Origin: Bacillota bacterium
GTDB lineage: Bacteria; Bacillota; Clostridia; Christensenellales; SZUA-584
Assembly (NCBI GenBank): GCA_023428025.1
Contig: JAEYZN010000036.1
Location: 1-64,000, forward strand
Length of the DNA stretch: 64,000 nt
Direction of reading: 5' to 3'
Below, piece by piece: positions 16,840 to 25,277 of this stretch; position 1 is the first letter of the stretch; every line of letters begins with the position of its first letter. The notes under the pieces were generated by a model. It ran no database searches, was not told the origin of the DNA, and saw only the letters and a list, made by a program, of their open reading frames with translations. The position numbers and the translations under genes are program-made.

Positions 16840-16861
16840 CTTAAGGGATGAATCCCTTAAG
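16840..16861. repeat. Short perfect inverted repeat
   Basis: CTTAAGGGAT and ATCCCTTAAG face each other across about 1-2 nt between the ABC-F leader and the LigD-polymerase stop. A related shorter palindrome (AGGGATATATCCCT) occurs near 19197-19210. It could act as a terminator or be a repeat relic. Confidence 0.5.
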
Positions 16862-16901
16862 CTGGACCTGGGGGCAGCACCCCTAAAATACCGCTGTGCC
16901 A

Positions 16902-17801
16902 TCAAGTCGGCACCAATCTCAACACATTGTCACGCTTTAATATCTCTTCCAGCGCCGGAATGGCCATCCCTTCCGCCAGTATGGGCGCGAACAGATCGCC
17001 CGTCTTCTCCAGCCGCTGCACCGCATTTGTCAGGTTGAAGTCGCACGGCATCGCGCCGTGAGCCAGCTCGTCCCACTTCACCGGCATCGAAATGGCCCCG
17101 CACGGCACGGCGCGCGGTGAATACACCGACACGATGCTCTTGCCCGGCCCCATCTGCAGATAGTCGAAATACAGCTTGCGCCCCCGGTTTTTGACGATGC
17201 GCTCGATCGTGATCTTTTCGGGGTGCTTGGAAGCGAAATACTGCCCGAAGAACAGGTTGACGCGCCGCCCTTCCGCGAACGTCATGCGCCGTGTGGGGAT
17301 ATACACCTGCAGCCCGGACGCGCCCGACGTTTTAGCGTAGCTCGCCACGCCCAGCTGTGCCAGTGTCTCATGGACGATCAGCGCGCATTCCCGCACATCC
17401 TCAAACGTCTGCCCCTCCGAGGGGTCGAGATCGAACACCAGCGCCGTCAGCGTGCCCGCCGCATCCCCGAACGGCGTGTGGAACTCCAGCGCCGCCATCG
17501 TCCCCAGCCACACCAGCGTTGGCAGGCTGTCCATATCCACGAACTCGTCCCCGTCCGCCAGCATCGTTTTCACCCAATCGGGCGCGCCGTTCGGCGGCCG
17601 TTTCTGGTAGAAGAACTCGTCGCCCACACCGTGCGGGTAGCGCAGACAGGTCAGCGGCTTGCCCGCCGTGTGCGGGATAAGATACGGCGCGAGCCCGGCC
17701 AGCGCCTTCAGGTATTCCGCCTTGGTGACGCCGATGTCCGGCCACAGCGGTTTGTCCGGATTGTTCAGCGTGATGTCACGCCCCTGCACCGTCAGCTTCA
17801 T
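16902..17801 (-). CDS. ligD: LigD-type polymerase domain protein (NHEJ primase-polymerase)
   Basis: 299 residues covering only the archaeo-eukaryotic-primase-like polymerase domain of LigD. It starts with the hallmark TLNNPDKPLWPDIGVTKAEY; the catalytic acidic pair is in LVFDLDPSEG, and KTSGASGLQVYIP and the later YSPRAVP segment are also diagnostic. In bacterial end joining this domain fills gaps with ribonucleotides before ligation. AAAGGAG precedes the start. It is the last gene of a ku-ligase-polymerase operon in which the ligase is broken. Confidence 0.92.
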   Translation of the reverse strand: MKLTVQGRDITLNNPDKPLWPDIGVTKAEYLKALAGLAPYLIPHTAGKPLTCLRYPHGVGDEFFYQKRPPNGAPDWVKTMLADGDEFVDMDSLPTLVWLGTMAALEFHTPFGDAAGTLTALVFDLDPSEGQTFEDVRECALIVHETLAQLGVASYAKTSGASGLQVYIPTRRMTFAEGRRVNLFFGQYFASKHPEKITIERIVKNRGRKLYFDYLQMGPGKSIVSVYSPRAVPCGAISMPVKWDELAHGAMPCDFNLTNAVQRLEKTGDLFAPILAEGMAIPALEEILKRDNVLRLVPT

Positions 17802-17846
17802 CAGAATGCTTCTCCTTTCTAAGACTGTGGAGGCCCTGCCTCCGCA

Positions 17847-18195
17847 TCAGCACCCCAAAAGGCTGCGCTTTTCGGGAACCCCGCACCACCGCTCAACTGC
17901 TGGCGTTGCGCCCGCCGTAAGACCGGCCGCGCTCAATACATGGTAAACCGACGGACGTCCGTCCACGAACGCGACGATCTCGCCGTCGATCAACGCCTGT
18001 GCGGCGTCCATCTGTTTGAGCAGCATCGCCAGCTCGGGGTACTGCGAGGTGCAATCCCGCCCGCTTTTGCCGAACACGCGCACGCTGCCACTGTCCACCG
18101 CCGCGAGGCCGCGCACACGTCCCATTTGATCTGATGGATAAAGCCGCTCTCCGCCCCATCTGCGGCACCCTCAGCGGTTCCATGCAGGGATACAC
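17847..18195 (-). pseudogene. ATP-dependent DNA ligase remnant (NHEJ), frameshifted and truncated
   Basis: Starts with GTG 18195, one nt after the ku stop codon, in the frame MYPCMEPLRVPQMG. The active-site motif IHQIKWD (nucleophile Lys) appears only in a second frame (about 18152-18130), and the sequence continues in a third frame as VRGLAAVDSGSVRVFGKSGR and ALIDGEIVAFVDGRPS. At least two single-base shifts are therefore needed, one at a GGGG run and one just after the active site. The frame then ends after about 115 codons, where roughly 300 are expected. The last residues come from the repeat module at 17853-17882. It cannot give a working ligase. Confidence 0.85.
17853..17882 (+). repeat. 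Dispersed CCCCAAAA...GGGAACCCC module, copy 1
   Basis: CCCCAAAAGGCTGCGC followed by TTTTCGGGAACCCC. Similar modules lie at 36487-36516, 46829-46859 and, inverted, at 63372-63402. This copy forms the end of the truncated ligase frame. Confidence 0.6.
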
Positions 18196-18196
18196 G

Positions 18197-19018
18197 CTAC
18201 TTCGCCTGCCGTTTGGGCGGGGCCTTTTTCGCTTTCTCCTGCTCCGTCCGCTCCACGCTGGCCTTGAGCGCCTCCATCAGGTCGATCACGTTGGATTCCG
18301 GCGCGTCCGGCTGCGATACCACCTGCCGCCCCGCGATGCGGTCTTCGATGATTCGGCGCAGCGCCTCGCGGTAGGTGTCGGTGTATTTGGACGGATCGAA
18401 CGCCGCCGTCAGGTTACCGATCAGCTTCTCCGCGATGTCCATCTCCTTCTCATCCGTCTTCATGTCATGCGGCAGCGCGGGCACCTCGGCCACGGGGCGT
18501 ATCTCGTCGGGATAGAATATCGTCTCCATCACCAGCGCTTCGCCATAGATGCGCAGCACGCACAGCGTCTGCTTGTCGCGCATCGTTACGCGCGCCACCG
18601 CGATGCGTCCCGAACGCGCCATGGCTTCCCGCAGCAGGTTGTACGCCTTGGCGCTGGCCGCCACCTCAGGCTGCGGCGCGAGGTAATACGTCTTGTCGTA
18701 GTAGATGGGGTCGATTTCGGACATGTTCACGAAATCCACGATCTCGATGGTGCGCGCCTGCACCTCGGCCTTGGCGGACGCGATATCCTCCTCCGACACG
18801 ATGACGAACTTGCCGGGCTCGTACTCGAAGCCCTTGACGATGTCGTCCGGACCCACCTCCTCATTGCAGAGCGGGCACACCTTCTTGTATTTGACGGGCG
18901 TGTGGCATTTCTTGTGTATCGAGCGGAAGCGGATATCCTTCTCCTCCGTCGCGGCAAACATCTTTATGGGGATGCTGACCAGCCCGAAGCTGATCGCCCC
19001 TTTAAACATCGCATGCAT
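18197..19018 (-). CDS. ku: Ku homodimer DNA end-binding protein
   Basis: 273 residues, normal for bacterial Ku. The N-terminus MFKGAISFGLVSIPIKMFAA is the family hallmark; CHTPVKYKKVCPLCNEEV and the YYDKTYYLAPQ segment lie in the beta-barrel core. A Lys-rich tail (residues 255-273) contributes to DNA binding. It threads onto double-strand ends and recruits the ligase and LigD activities. First gene of the end-joining operon; AAGGAA 7 nt upstream of ATG 19018. Confidence 0.95.
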   Translation of the reverse strand: MHAMFKGAISFGLVSIPIKMFAATEEKDIRFRSIHKKCHTPVKYKKVCPLCNEEVGPDDIVKGFEYEPGKFVIVSEEDIASAKAEVQARTIEIVDFVNMSEIDPIYYDKTYYLAPQPEVAASAKAYNLLREAMARSGRIAVARVTMRDKQTLCVLRIYGEALVMETIFYPDEIRPVAEVPALPHDMKTDEKEMDIAEKLIGNLTAAFDPSKYTDTYREALRRIIEDRIAGRQVVSQPDAPESNVIDLMEALKASVERTEQEKAKKAPPKRQAK

Positions 19019-19104
19019 CGCTTGTTTCCTTTCTCATGCTGATGCTATTAATATTTCCCGCGCGTTCACTTTACATTACTTTGGTTTTTAAGTACAAAAA
19101 GAAT

Positions 19105-19180
19105 GCAAGGGCTCCGCCCCTGCACCCGCTCCTTTTCTTGAAGAAAAGGAGCAAAAGACACGTGATGGTATTCTCTTACG
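19105..19180 (+). repeat. Intergenic repeat family B, copy 1
   Basis: A GC-rich palindrome (GGGGCTCCGCCCC type, 19105-19123) is followed by a perfect inverted repeat GCTCCTTTTCTT/AAGAAAAGGAGC (19128-19152) and a less conserved tail. The same arrangement occurs at 57774-57840. The copy fills most of the space between galM and ku. Confidence 0.55.
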
Positions 19181-19217
19181 TCTGTTGGGCACGCGAGGGA
19201 TATATCCCTTAAACTTA

Positions 19218-20267
19218 TTACGCCATCCAGGCAGGCTTTCCGGCGCTGAACTCGAAGCGCGTCTCCGTCTCATCCGGCACGCCGGGCTCTAAGATGGGGC
19301 TTGTGAATTCCGGGTGGTTGATGGCATCCGGCACAAACTGCGTTTCCAGGCAGAACCCGCGGTTCTTTTGCGACTTGCGGCCGCCCTTGAACGTCAGGTC
19401 GTCCGGAATGAAGTTGCCCGAATACAGCTGCACGCCCGGTCTGTCGGTGCGCACCGCCATCGTAATGCCCGTCTCCTCGCTGTAAGCCGACGCCGTCGCA
19501 CCGGGCTTTAACACATAGTTGTGGTCGAAACCGCCAGCCAGCGTCATCTGCCCGTAGGGGGACACGATGTCCGCTCCCAGCTGCTTGGGTTTGCGGAAAT
19601 CCAGCGGCGTGCCCGTCACGTCGAGCAGCCTGCCGGTCAGCGCCAGATTCGCGGTGATCTCGGTGGTCTCGTCCGCCTCGATGCGCAGCCACTGGCTGTA
19701 TACGGTGTCCGCCGCCTGCCCCGCCAGATTGAAGTAGGTATGGTTGGTCAGGTTCAGCAGCGTCTTCTTGTCGCTCATCCCGCGGTAGGTGATCACCAGC
19801 GCGTCATCCGCTGTCAGCGTATATGTCACGCCCACGACGAGGTTGCCCGGATACCCCTGGTCGCCGTCCTCACTGAACAGCGCCAGCGTCAGGCTGTCCT
19901 CGGACGTCTGCGCGGCCTGCCACAGCTTTTTATCGAAGCCCACGTAGCCGCCGTGCAGATGGTTGCTGCCGCCCTCGTTGCAGTCCACCGTATATGCCGC
20001 GCCGTCCAGCGTGAATTTGCCACCCGCAATGCGGTTGGCGCACCGCCCGATGATGGCGCCCAGATACGGCGGGTTCACCTCGTATTCCGCCAGCGTGTCG
20101 AACCCCAGCACGATATCCACCGGCTGCCCGTTTTTGTCGGGGACGAACAGCTTGGTGACGATACCGCCGAAATCGGTGATCTCCGCTTCCAGCCCGTTCC
20201 CGTTGCGGATGGTGTAAAGGTATGCCGTGCGCCCGTCCTTCAGTTTGCCGAATTCCGTTCTGTTCAT
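19218..20267 (-). CDS. galM: Aldose 1-epimerase (galactose mutarotase)
   Basis: 349 residues from ATG 20267, with GGAGG upstream; the frame is open further to 20510 but without homology. Family landmarks: FGGIVTKLFVPDKNG near the N-terminus, the catalytic His in NHLHGGYVGFDKKLW, NLTNHTYFNL with the second His, and the catalytic Glu in GFCLETQFVPDAINHPEF. Interconverts alpha and beta anomers of hexoses. Monocistronic. Confidence 0.94.
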   Translation of the reverse strand: MNRTEFGKLKDGRTAYLYTIRNGNGLEAEITDFGGIVTKLFVPDKNGQPVDIVLGFDTLAEYEVNPPYLGAIIGRCANRIAGGKFTLDGAAYTVDCNEGGSNHLHGGYVGFDKKLWQAAQTSEDSLTLALFSEDGDQGYPGNLVVGVTYTLTADDALVITYRGMSDKKTLLNLTNHTYFNLAGQAADTVYSQWLRIEADETTEITANLALTGRLLDVTGTPLDFRKPKQLGADIVSPYGQMTLAGGFDHNYVLKPGATASAYSEETGITMAVRTDRPGVQLYSGNFIPDDLTFKGGRKSQKNRGFCLETQFVPDAINHPEFTSPILEPGVPDETETRFEFSAGKPAWMA

Positions 20268-20460
20268 ATGTGTTTCCTCCGGTCTCTTCCTGATTATAGC
20301 ATTTCTACTGTCATTATAGCATTCGCCGGAGGCTGTATACAAACACAATATGCGCATTATTTTAAACTCTTTCCTGTACGCCGTTTTGCTGACCGGGGCC
20401 GGTCTTACGGAGACGCGTGATGAATAGATTAGTGATAGATGGATGAAAGGAGGGGTTCCC

Positions 20461-21141
20461 ATGATCGGTGACCCGATTGCCGTACGCGAGCAGGTGATGG
20501 AAGAGACCATGATGTATCAAAATGAGCCGGTGCTGAAATACACCATCCGCTATCCGGAGTTTACCTCCGCTGTATTCCGCGTCGCCGTCAACGAAATGAA
20601 CCGGTATTACCGCACGCGCGCGTTGCTGCAGCGCCAGCGCTACCGGCAGATACTCTACCCGCAGGCCGTGCGGGATTTTGAATCTGCGCGGTCTCACGAC
20701 TACCCTTTTCATGGATACGAAGCGATGATGGTGCACACCATCACGTACAACGAGAACTGCACCGTCAGCCTGTACGCGGACAACTACCAGTATACCGGCG
20801 GCGCCCACGGCAACACCATCCGCTCGTCGGACACATGGGATCTGAAAAGCGCGCGCCGCCTGCCGCTGGCCGGCTTCTTCGCGGCGCCTGTGCCATACCC
20901 CGCGTTCGTGCTGGACTCCGTGAACGCGCAGATCGCCGCCCAGCTTGCAGAGGACACCGGCATGTATTTCGACGATTATGAGAAGAACGTGGCGCAGAGC
21001 TTCAACCCGCGCAGCTTTTTCCTCAGTCCGTCGGGCGTGGTGGTCTACTTTCAGCAGTACCAGATCGCCCCGTATGCCAGCGGGATCCCCGAATTCACGC
21101 TCCCTTACTCTGCTGATGTGAAGGCGCCGCGCTGCCGGTAG
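20461..21141 (+). CDS. DUF3298/DUF4163-type protein
   Basis: 226 residues from ATG 20461, with AAAGGAGG 7 nt upstream. The central and C-terminal parts have the DUF3298 pattern: YTGGAHGN, then a WDLKSARRLPLAGFF motif and the region FFLSPSGVVVYFQQYQIAPYASG. The domain occurs in RsiV-type anti-sigma factors and in lipoproteins, but here there is no membrane segment or signal peptide, so a cytoplasmic protein of unknown role is likely. Its 3' end overlaps the convergent activator gene by 47 nt. Confidence 0.8.
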   Translation: MIGDPIAVREQVMEETMMYQNEPVLKYTIRYPEFTSAVFRVAVNEMNRYYRTRALLQRQRYRQILYPQAVRDFESARSHDYPFHGYEAMMVHTITYNENCTVSLYADNYQYTGGAHGNTIRSSDTWDLKSARRLPLAGFFAAPVPYPAFVLDSVNAQIAAQLAEDTGMYFDDYEKNVAQSFNPRSFFLSPSGVVVYFQQYQIAPYASGIPEFTLPYSADVKAPRCR

Positions 21142-22093
21142 GCTTCGCGCTCCATTTGCCGCACCGGTCGCCCCAGTAGGCCACGGGTTCGCCGTTTCGC
21201 TGCAATGCCACCACCTCGCAGCGGTTGGCGCAGCCGCCGCATTCAGAGCCCTTGGCGCAAAGGTCGTCCGCCGTGCAGCCGAAGCCCAGAAATTTCGTCA
21301 GACCTCCGGCTTCGCATGCCATCAGCGCCGCGCCGTACGCGCCCATCACATCGTGGTGCGGCGGGACGATGATGCGCGTGTTCAGCGCTTTTTCGAACGC
21401 CGCGACGATGCCCGCGTTGGCCGCCACGCCGCCCTGAAACAGGACCGGCGGCTCCGGCTGCCGATGGCTCGCGAGGTTGTTGAGATAGTTGCGCACCAGC
21501 GCTTCGCACAGCCCGGCGACGATGTCCTCGGTGCTGTGCCCCGCCTGCTGCTTGCTGATCATGTCCGACTCGGCGAACACCGCGCAGCGCCCCGCGATGC
21601 GCACCGGCGACGTGCTGCGCAGCGCGCACGCGCCAAACTCCTCGATGGGCATGCTCAGCCGTTGCGCCTGCCTGTCCAGAAACGAGCCTGTTCCCGCGGC
21701 GCACACCGTGTTCATCGCGAAATCCGTTACCATGCCGTCTTCTATATAGATGATCTTGGAGTCCTGCCCGCCGATCTCGAGGATCGTGCGCACGTCCGGC
21801 TGCGCGAAGCAAGCCGCCACCGCGTGCGTCGTAATCTCGTTCTTGATGATATCCGCGCCCACGACCGCAGCGGCCAGCTGCCGCCCGCTCCCCGTCACCC
21901 CGCACGAGCCGATGTCCGCGTCGCTGAATTGTCCCGCCAGCTCCGAGAGGCCTGCGCGCAGCGCGTCCAGCGGCCTCCCGTTGGTGGGCAGATACAGCCG
22001 CGCCTTGAGTTCTCCTTGCGCGTCCGTCACCACGAAATTGGTGCTGACGGAACCGACGTCGATTCCCAGCGAAAGTTTATCGCCTATGCCCAT
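21095..22093 (-). CDS. ASKHA-type ATPase, 2-hydroxyacyl-CoA dehydratase activator-like (BadF/BcrA/HgdC)
   Basis: 332 residues. The actin-like nucleotide-binding fold is shown by LGIDVGSVSTNFVV, the GVTGSGRQL phosphate loop, EIGGQDSKII and GGVAANAG. The conserved Cys residues in NTVCAAGTGSFLDRQA and IAGRCAVFAESD correspond to the site where HgdC-type activators bind a shared [4Fe-4S] cluster. The Cys-rich tail (CGGCANRCEV) may bind a second cluster. Third gene of a tight set, overlapping the previous one by 10 nt. Confidence 0.87.
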   Translation of the reverse strand: MGIGDKLSLGIDVGSVSTNFVVTDAQGELKARLYLPTNGRPLDALRAGLSELAGQFSDADIGSCGVTGSGRQLAAAVVGADIIKNEITTHAVAACFAQPDVRTILEIGGQDSKIIYIEDGMVTDFAMNTVCAAGTGSFLDRQAQRLSMPIEEFGACALRSTSPVRIAGRCAVFAESDMISKQQAGHSTEDIVAGLCEALVRNYLNNLASHRQPEPPVLFQGGVAANAGIVAAFEKALNTRIIVPPHHDVMGAYGAALMACEAGGLTKFLGFGCTADDLCAKGSECGGCANRCEVVALQRNGEPVAYWGDRCGKWSAKPTGSAAPSHQQSKGA

Positions 22094-23166
22094 AACGCCG
22101 CCCGCCTCCGCCTTACGGCCAGCATATCCAGAAACGCTTCAATGCGCGTATCGTAGCCCGCGTCGCCCGTCATCTCGTCCACCACCAGCGTGAGCAACGG
22201 CAGTCCTGTGGAAGGCAGCACCGCCTTGGCGACGATCTCGGGCATGCAGCCCATCGGGAATATCTGGATCACGCCGTCCATACCCGCCTTTTTCGCGCTG
22301 ACGGCATGGGCGATGGTCTCCCGCGCGTGTCCGCCCACGCTCACGGGCAGGAACGGCCCGGAGGCCCTTTTCACCTCAGGCGAGTTCAAATGCAGCGGCT
22401 TTAATGCCAGGTCCTTCAGCCACCACGAGGGCGTCAGCAGACGCTGTGTGGACACGCCCGCCCGCATCAGCCGCTCTTCGATATTGAGATTCGCGAACGG
22501 CTCGAACATCGAATACACTTCCCCCGCGATGGCGACGCGCAGCGGTCTTTTTGATGGGTCCACGGCGATATGCCGCATGTTCCGGCGGTGCTGCTTCAGC
22601 GTGTCCAGCGCCGCGCCGATGCTTCCGCTGGCGCACATGTCGCAGCGGCACGCGTCCAGCTCGCGCCCGCACGCGCCGGGGCAGGTTTCATATCCGGCCG
22701 TTTTGTGCGCCGCCGCGTCCAGCGCGTCCGCCTGCTTCAGTATCCGGTAAGCCTGGCGCAACGCGGCCAGCTTGGCTGCCCTCGATACGCGGCTGGCCTG
22801 CGCGATGTGTCCAAACCGCTCCAGCAGCGCATTCAGGCCGATCTCGGACGGCGCGTCGATCACGATCACCTCCGCCGGGTAACCCGCCTTTTTCAGCAGC
22901 CTGCCGAACAGCTCGCCGTATTCGCCAAAGCGGCAGGGGCCGCAGCTCCCCGTGATCAGCACGGTGTCTGCGCCCCTCTCAATGCCATCTATAAAATTGC
23001 CCATCATGATCTTGAAGGGCAAACACATATCCTCAGGCGCAACAGCCGCACCGCGCTGCATGATCGTCCTGTTGTTTTCCGGCACCACAAACGGGATGCC
23101 GAGCGCGTCAAACAGCGCCCGCATGGCCATATGCGTATTCCCCAGCCGGGGTATCGTGATAACCAA
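22084..23166 (-). CDS. Acyl-CoA dehydratase activase-related protein (HgdB/DUF2229-like)
   Basis: 360 residues from TTG 23166, with AAAGGAGG 7 nt upstream. VITIPRLGNTHMAMRALFDA opens a dehydratase-subunit-like fold; GSCGPCRFGEYGELF, CPGACGRELDACRCDMCASG and FPMGCMPEIVAKAVLP carry Cys residues likely to hold an iron-sulfur cluster. In many Clostridia this region is fused to the ASKHA ATPase in one very large protein; here it is a separate gene overlapping its neighbours (59 nt and 10 nt). Substrate unknown. Confidence 0.82.
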   Translation of the reverse strand: MVITIPRLGNTHMAMRALFDALGIPFVVPENNRTIMQRGAAVAPEDMCLPFKIMMGNFIDGIERGADTVLITGSCGPCRFGEYGELFGRLLKKAGYPAEVIVIDAPSEIGLNALLERFGHIAQASRVSRAAKLAALRQAYRILKQADALDAAAHKTAGYETCPGACGRELDACRCDMCASGSIGAALDTLKQHRRNMRHIAVDPSKRPLRVAIAGEVYSMFEPFANLNIEERLMRAGVSTQRLLTPSWWLKDLALKPLHLNSPEVKRASGPFLPVSVGGHARETIAHAVSAKKAGMDGVIQIFPMGCMPEIVAKAVLPSTGLPLLTLVVDEMTGDAGYDTRIEAFLDMLAVRRRRAALWA

Positions 23167-24052
23167 TCGTGTTCCTCCTTTGCAGCATATCCGCGAAAGC
23201 CTCCAGCCGCGTGTCAAAACCCGCTTCTCCGGTGTGTTCGTCCAGCTTCAGCGTCATCATGGCGCAGCCTCCCGACGCGTCGCGTATCAGCGCTTCCACC
23301 ACCGAATCCACGCCGCAGCCAAACGCGGACACATAGATGACGCCGTGCACCTGCCCGCTGCGGACGAGGTGCAGCGCCGCGCCGTAATACCGCTGGGCGT
23401 AATACCAGAACGGCGGCTTGGTGAGCGTCTTCATCTGGGCGGCGATGTCCGCGTCGTCCACCCGTTCGTGCGTGACCACGCCGATGCCCAATGCGTGCAG
23501 CTTGCGGATCAGGTCCATGTTGACGAAGCGGTCGCAGATGTTATAGGCATGGCCGATCAGCGCCACGGTATGCGGATATCCCGTATCACTGATCCCGGCG
23601 ATCTGCATTTTCTGAGCGGCCAGCGCGCGTTCGTACGCGTCGGCCCAATGGCGGCCCGCACCCACGATCCGGCCCGTTTCCCGGGCCCACGCCCGCAGAC
23701 CGCCGCCCTCCAGCGCGTACAACGGCACATCGATCAGCCTTGTGCCGTCCGCCGCCTTGCGCGCCAGCTCCGAGAGCCCGCAGAACATCGGGCAAACGCT
23801 CTGCCTGTGCGTCACGCGCATCAGCCGCGGCACCAGTATGGCGTCGCAGCGATCAGCCAGCCACGACACGTGCCCGGAGAACAGCTTCACGGGCAGACAG
23901 GCTTCGCTCTCGCAGCTGCGCACGCCCGCATCCAAGATCGCCTTGTCCGTGCCCGGCGATACCACCACCTCCGCGCCCATCCCGGAAAAAAACGCGCGCG
24001 CGAACTCGCGGTAAATGCAAATAAGAAGACCGTTCGGTATGCCAATCACCAT
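23108..24052 (-). CDS. DUF2229-type activase-related protein
   Basis: 314 residues starting IGIPNGLLICIYREFARAFF. DUF2229 landmarks include the CESEACLPVKLFSGHV stretch and VPRLMRVTHRQSVCPMFCG. Three Cys residues near residues 48-92, plus GCGVDSVV later, could ligate a cluster. First gene of the trio with the middle protein and the ASKHA ATPase. Start ATG 24052 has GGAGATGAG upstream. Confidence 0.8.
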   Translation of the reverse strand: MVIGIPNGLLICIYREFARAFFSGMGAEVVVSPGTDKAILDAGVRSCESEACLPVKLFSGHVSWLADRCDAILVPRLMRVTHRQSVCPMFCGLSELARKAADGTRLIDVPLYALEGGGLRAWARETGRIVGAGRHWADAYERALAAQKMQIAGISDTGYPHTVALIGHAYNICDRFVNMDLIRKLHALGIGVVTHERVDDADIAAQMKTLTKPPFWYYAQRYYGAALHLVRSGQVHGVIYVSAFGCGVDSVVEALIRDASGGCAMMTLKLDEHTGEAGFDTRLEAFADMLQRRNTIGYHDTPAGEYAYGHAGAV

Positions 24053-24199
24053 ATGCTCATCTCCATGAAATTAGGCTTTGCACGGCTGGTTGAAAATATT
24101 CTGCTTGATATTGGCACCCGTGAATCGGGCCATATGTCTTTGGTCATAAAAAGCATCCAAGAACAGAATACAAAAAATTTAATATTTTTCCCGCTAACT

Positions 24200-24221
24200 A
24201 AAAAACGCCATTTTCATGGCG
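24200..24221 (-). terminator. Terminator after the phosphotriesterase-family gene
   Basis: On the minus strand CGCCAT-gaaa-ATGGCG is followed by TTTTTT, 50 nt past the stop codon. Confidence 0.7.
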
Positions 24222-24270
24222 CCTTCCAGGTGTAAGATCCCATACCTTTCGGTATACGGATGGCAATATG

Positions 24271-25188
24271 TTATTCGGACATCGCCAGCGCTTTGGCCGG
24301 GTTCCCGGTCGTGATGGTCTCCACCGCGGCCTGCCCGATGCGCGCCGCCAGCATGCCGCTGAACGTCTCCAGTATGAAGTCCAGCCCGAACGCCGCGCCA
24401 TAGCTTTTCAAGCGCTCGTTGGTGGTGTCCATGCCCACCAGCAGCTTAGGCCCAAAACCACGCTCCACCATGTGCGCGATCAGAGAAAGCTCGTCCTCGT
24501 CGCTCTTGTATTTCAGGCGGTGGATGGTATCGTATTCGAGATATGCACCCGCTTCCGCCACCGCCTCGTGCACCTTGATGTCGGCGCAGGCCCGGTCCAT
24601 GTGGCAGATGATCACACGGCCCGGTTCGATGCCAAACCGCCCGAAATATGACAGCAGCTTCATCGCGTCCGCATTCGTGTCCATGTGTACCAGCACCGGC
24701 GCGCCCGTCTCCGCCGCGGCCTGCGCCGCCGCTTCGAACAGCATGGCATAATCGGCGTTCGCATCCATCTCACCCGGCACCGCCGCGCATTTCATGATGC
24801 CCGCCCGCGCGGACAGCCCGTCCATGCCCTTCGTCACCTCGTCGATGTAGATGCGGGTGAGCGCGTCGCCGCCCTTGTCCAGCACGCCCGCTTCCATGAA
24901 CTCCGTCTTGTGGAAGCCGGTCACCGATACGATGTTGACGCCGGATTCCTGCGACGCCCGCACCAGCTCCGCCGCCATGCGCCCGCACCCGTGCGGCTGC
25001 GCGTCCACCAGGCTGACGCCGCCCGCGTTTTTATATAACTTCAGTTCCGCCAGCGACTTGCCGTAATCGTCCATATACAGCGAACCGCTCACCTTGCGGG
25101 ACGGCCCGTCCGCCAGAAACAGATGCTCATGGCACTGGCACCAGCCAAGCTTGTCCGGTGCGATATCCCCCAGTATTGTTCTGATCAT
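24271..25188 (-). CDS. Phosphotriesterase-family (aryldialkylphosphatase-related) hydrolase
   Basis: 305 residues with the PTE TIM-barrel ligands: CHEHLFL near residue 19, the VSVTGFHKT strand, VHMDTNAD and CHMDRACAD, and the late LVGMDTT Asp. Family members hydrolyse lactones, phosphoesters or amides; the native substrate of this subgroup is unclear. It follows the FGGY kinase gene by 89 bp on the same strand, so the two may act in one sugar-acid or lactone pathway (inference). Confidence 0.85.
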   Translation of the reverse strand: MIRTILGDIAPDKLGWCQCHEHLFLADGPSRKVSGSLYMDDYGKSLAELKLYKNAGGVSLVDAQPHGCGRMAAELVRASQESGVNIVSVTGFHKTEFMEAGVLDKGGDALTRIYIDEVTKGMDGLSARAGIMKCAAVPGEMDANADYAMLFEAAAQAAAETGAPVLVHMDTNADAMKLLSYFGRFGIEPGRVIICHMDRACADIKVHEAVAEAGAYLEYDTIHRLKYKSDEDELSLIAHMVERGFGPKLLVGMDTTNERLKSYGAAFGLDFILETFSGMLAARIGQAAVETITTGNPAKALAMSE

Positions 25189-25277
25189 CCCTCAATCTCC
25201 CATTCAAATATAATGGCCGGTCCACCCTTGTCCGGCTACCGGCATACAGCATCTTAAACAGCCTGGACGCCGCCTTA

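Noticed and set aside
20280..20510. Upstream extension of galM
   Set aside because: ATG 20267 has GGAGG and matches the family N-terminus; the extension is AT-rich promoter sequence.
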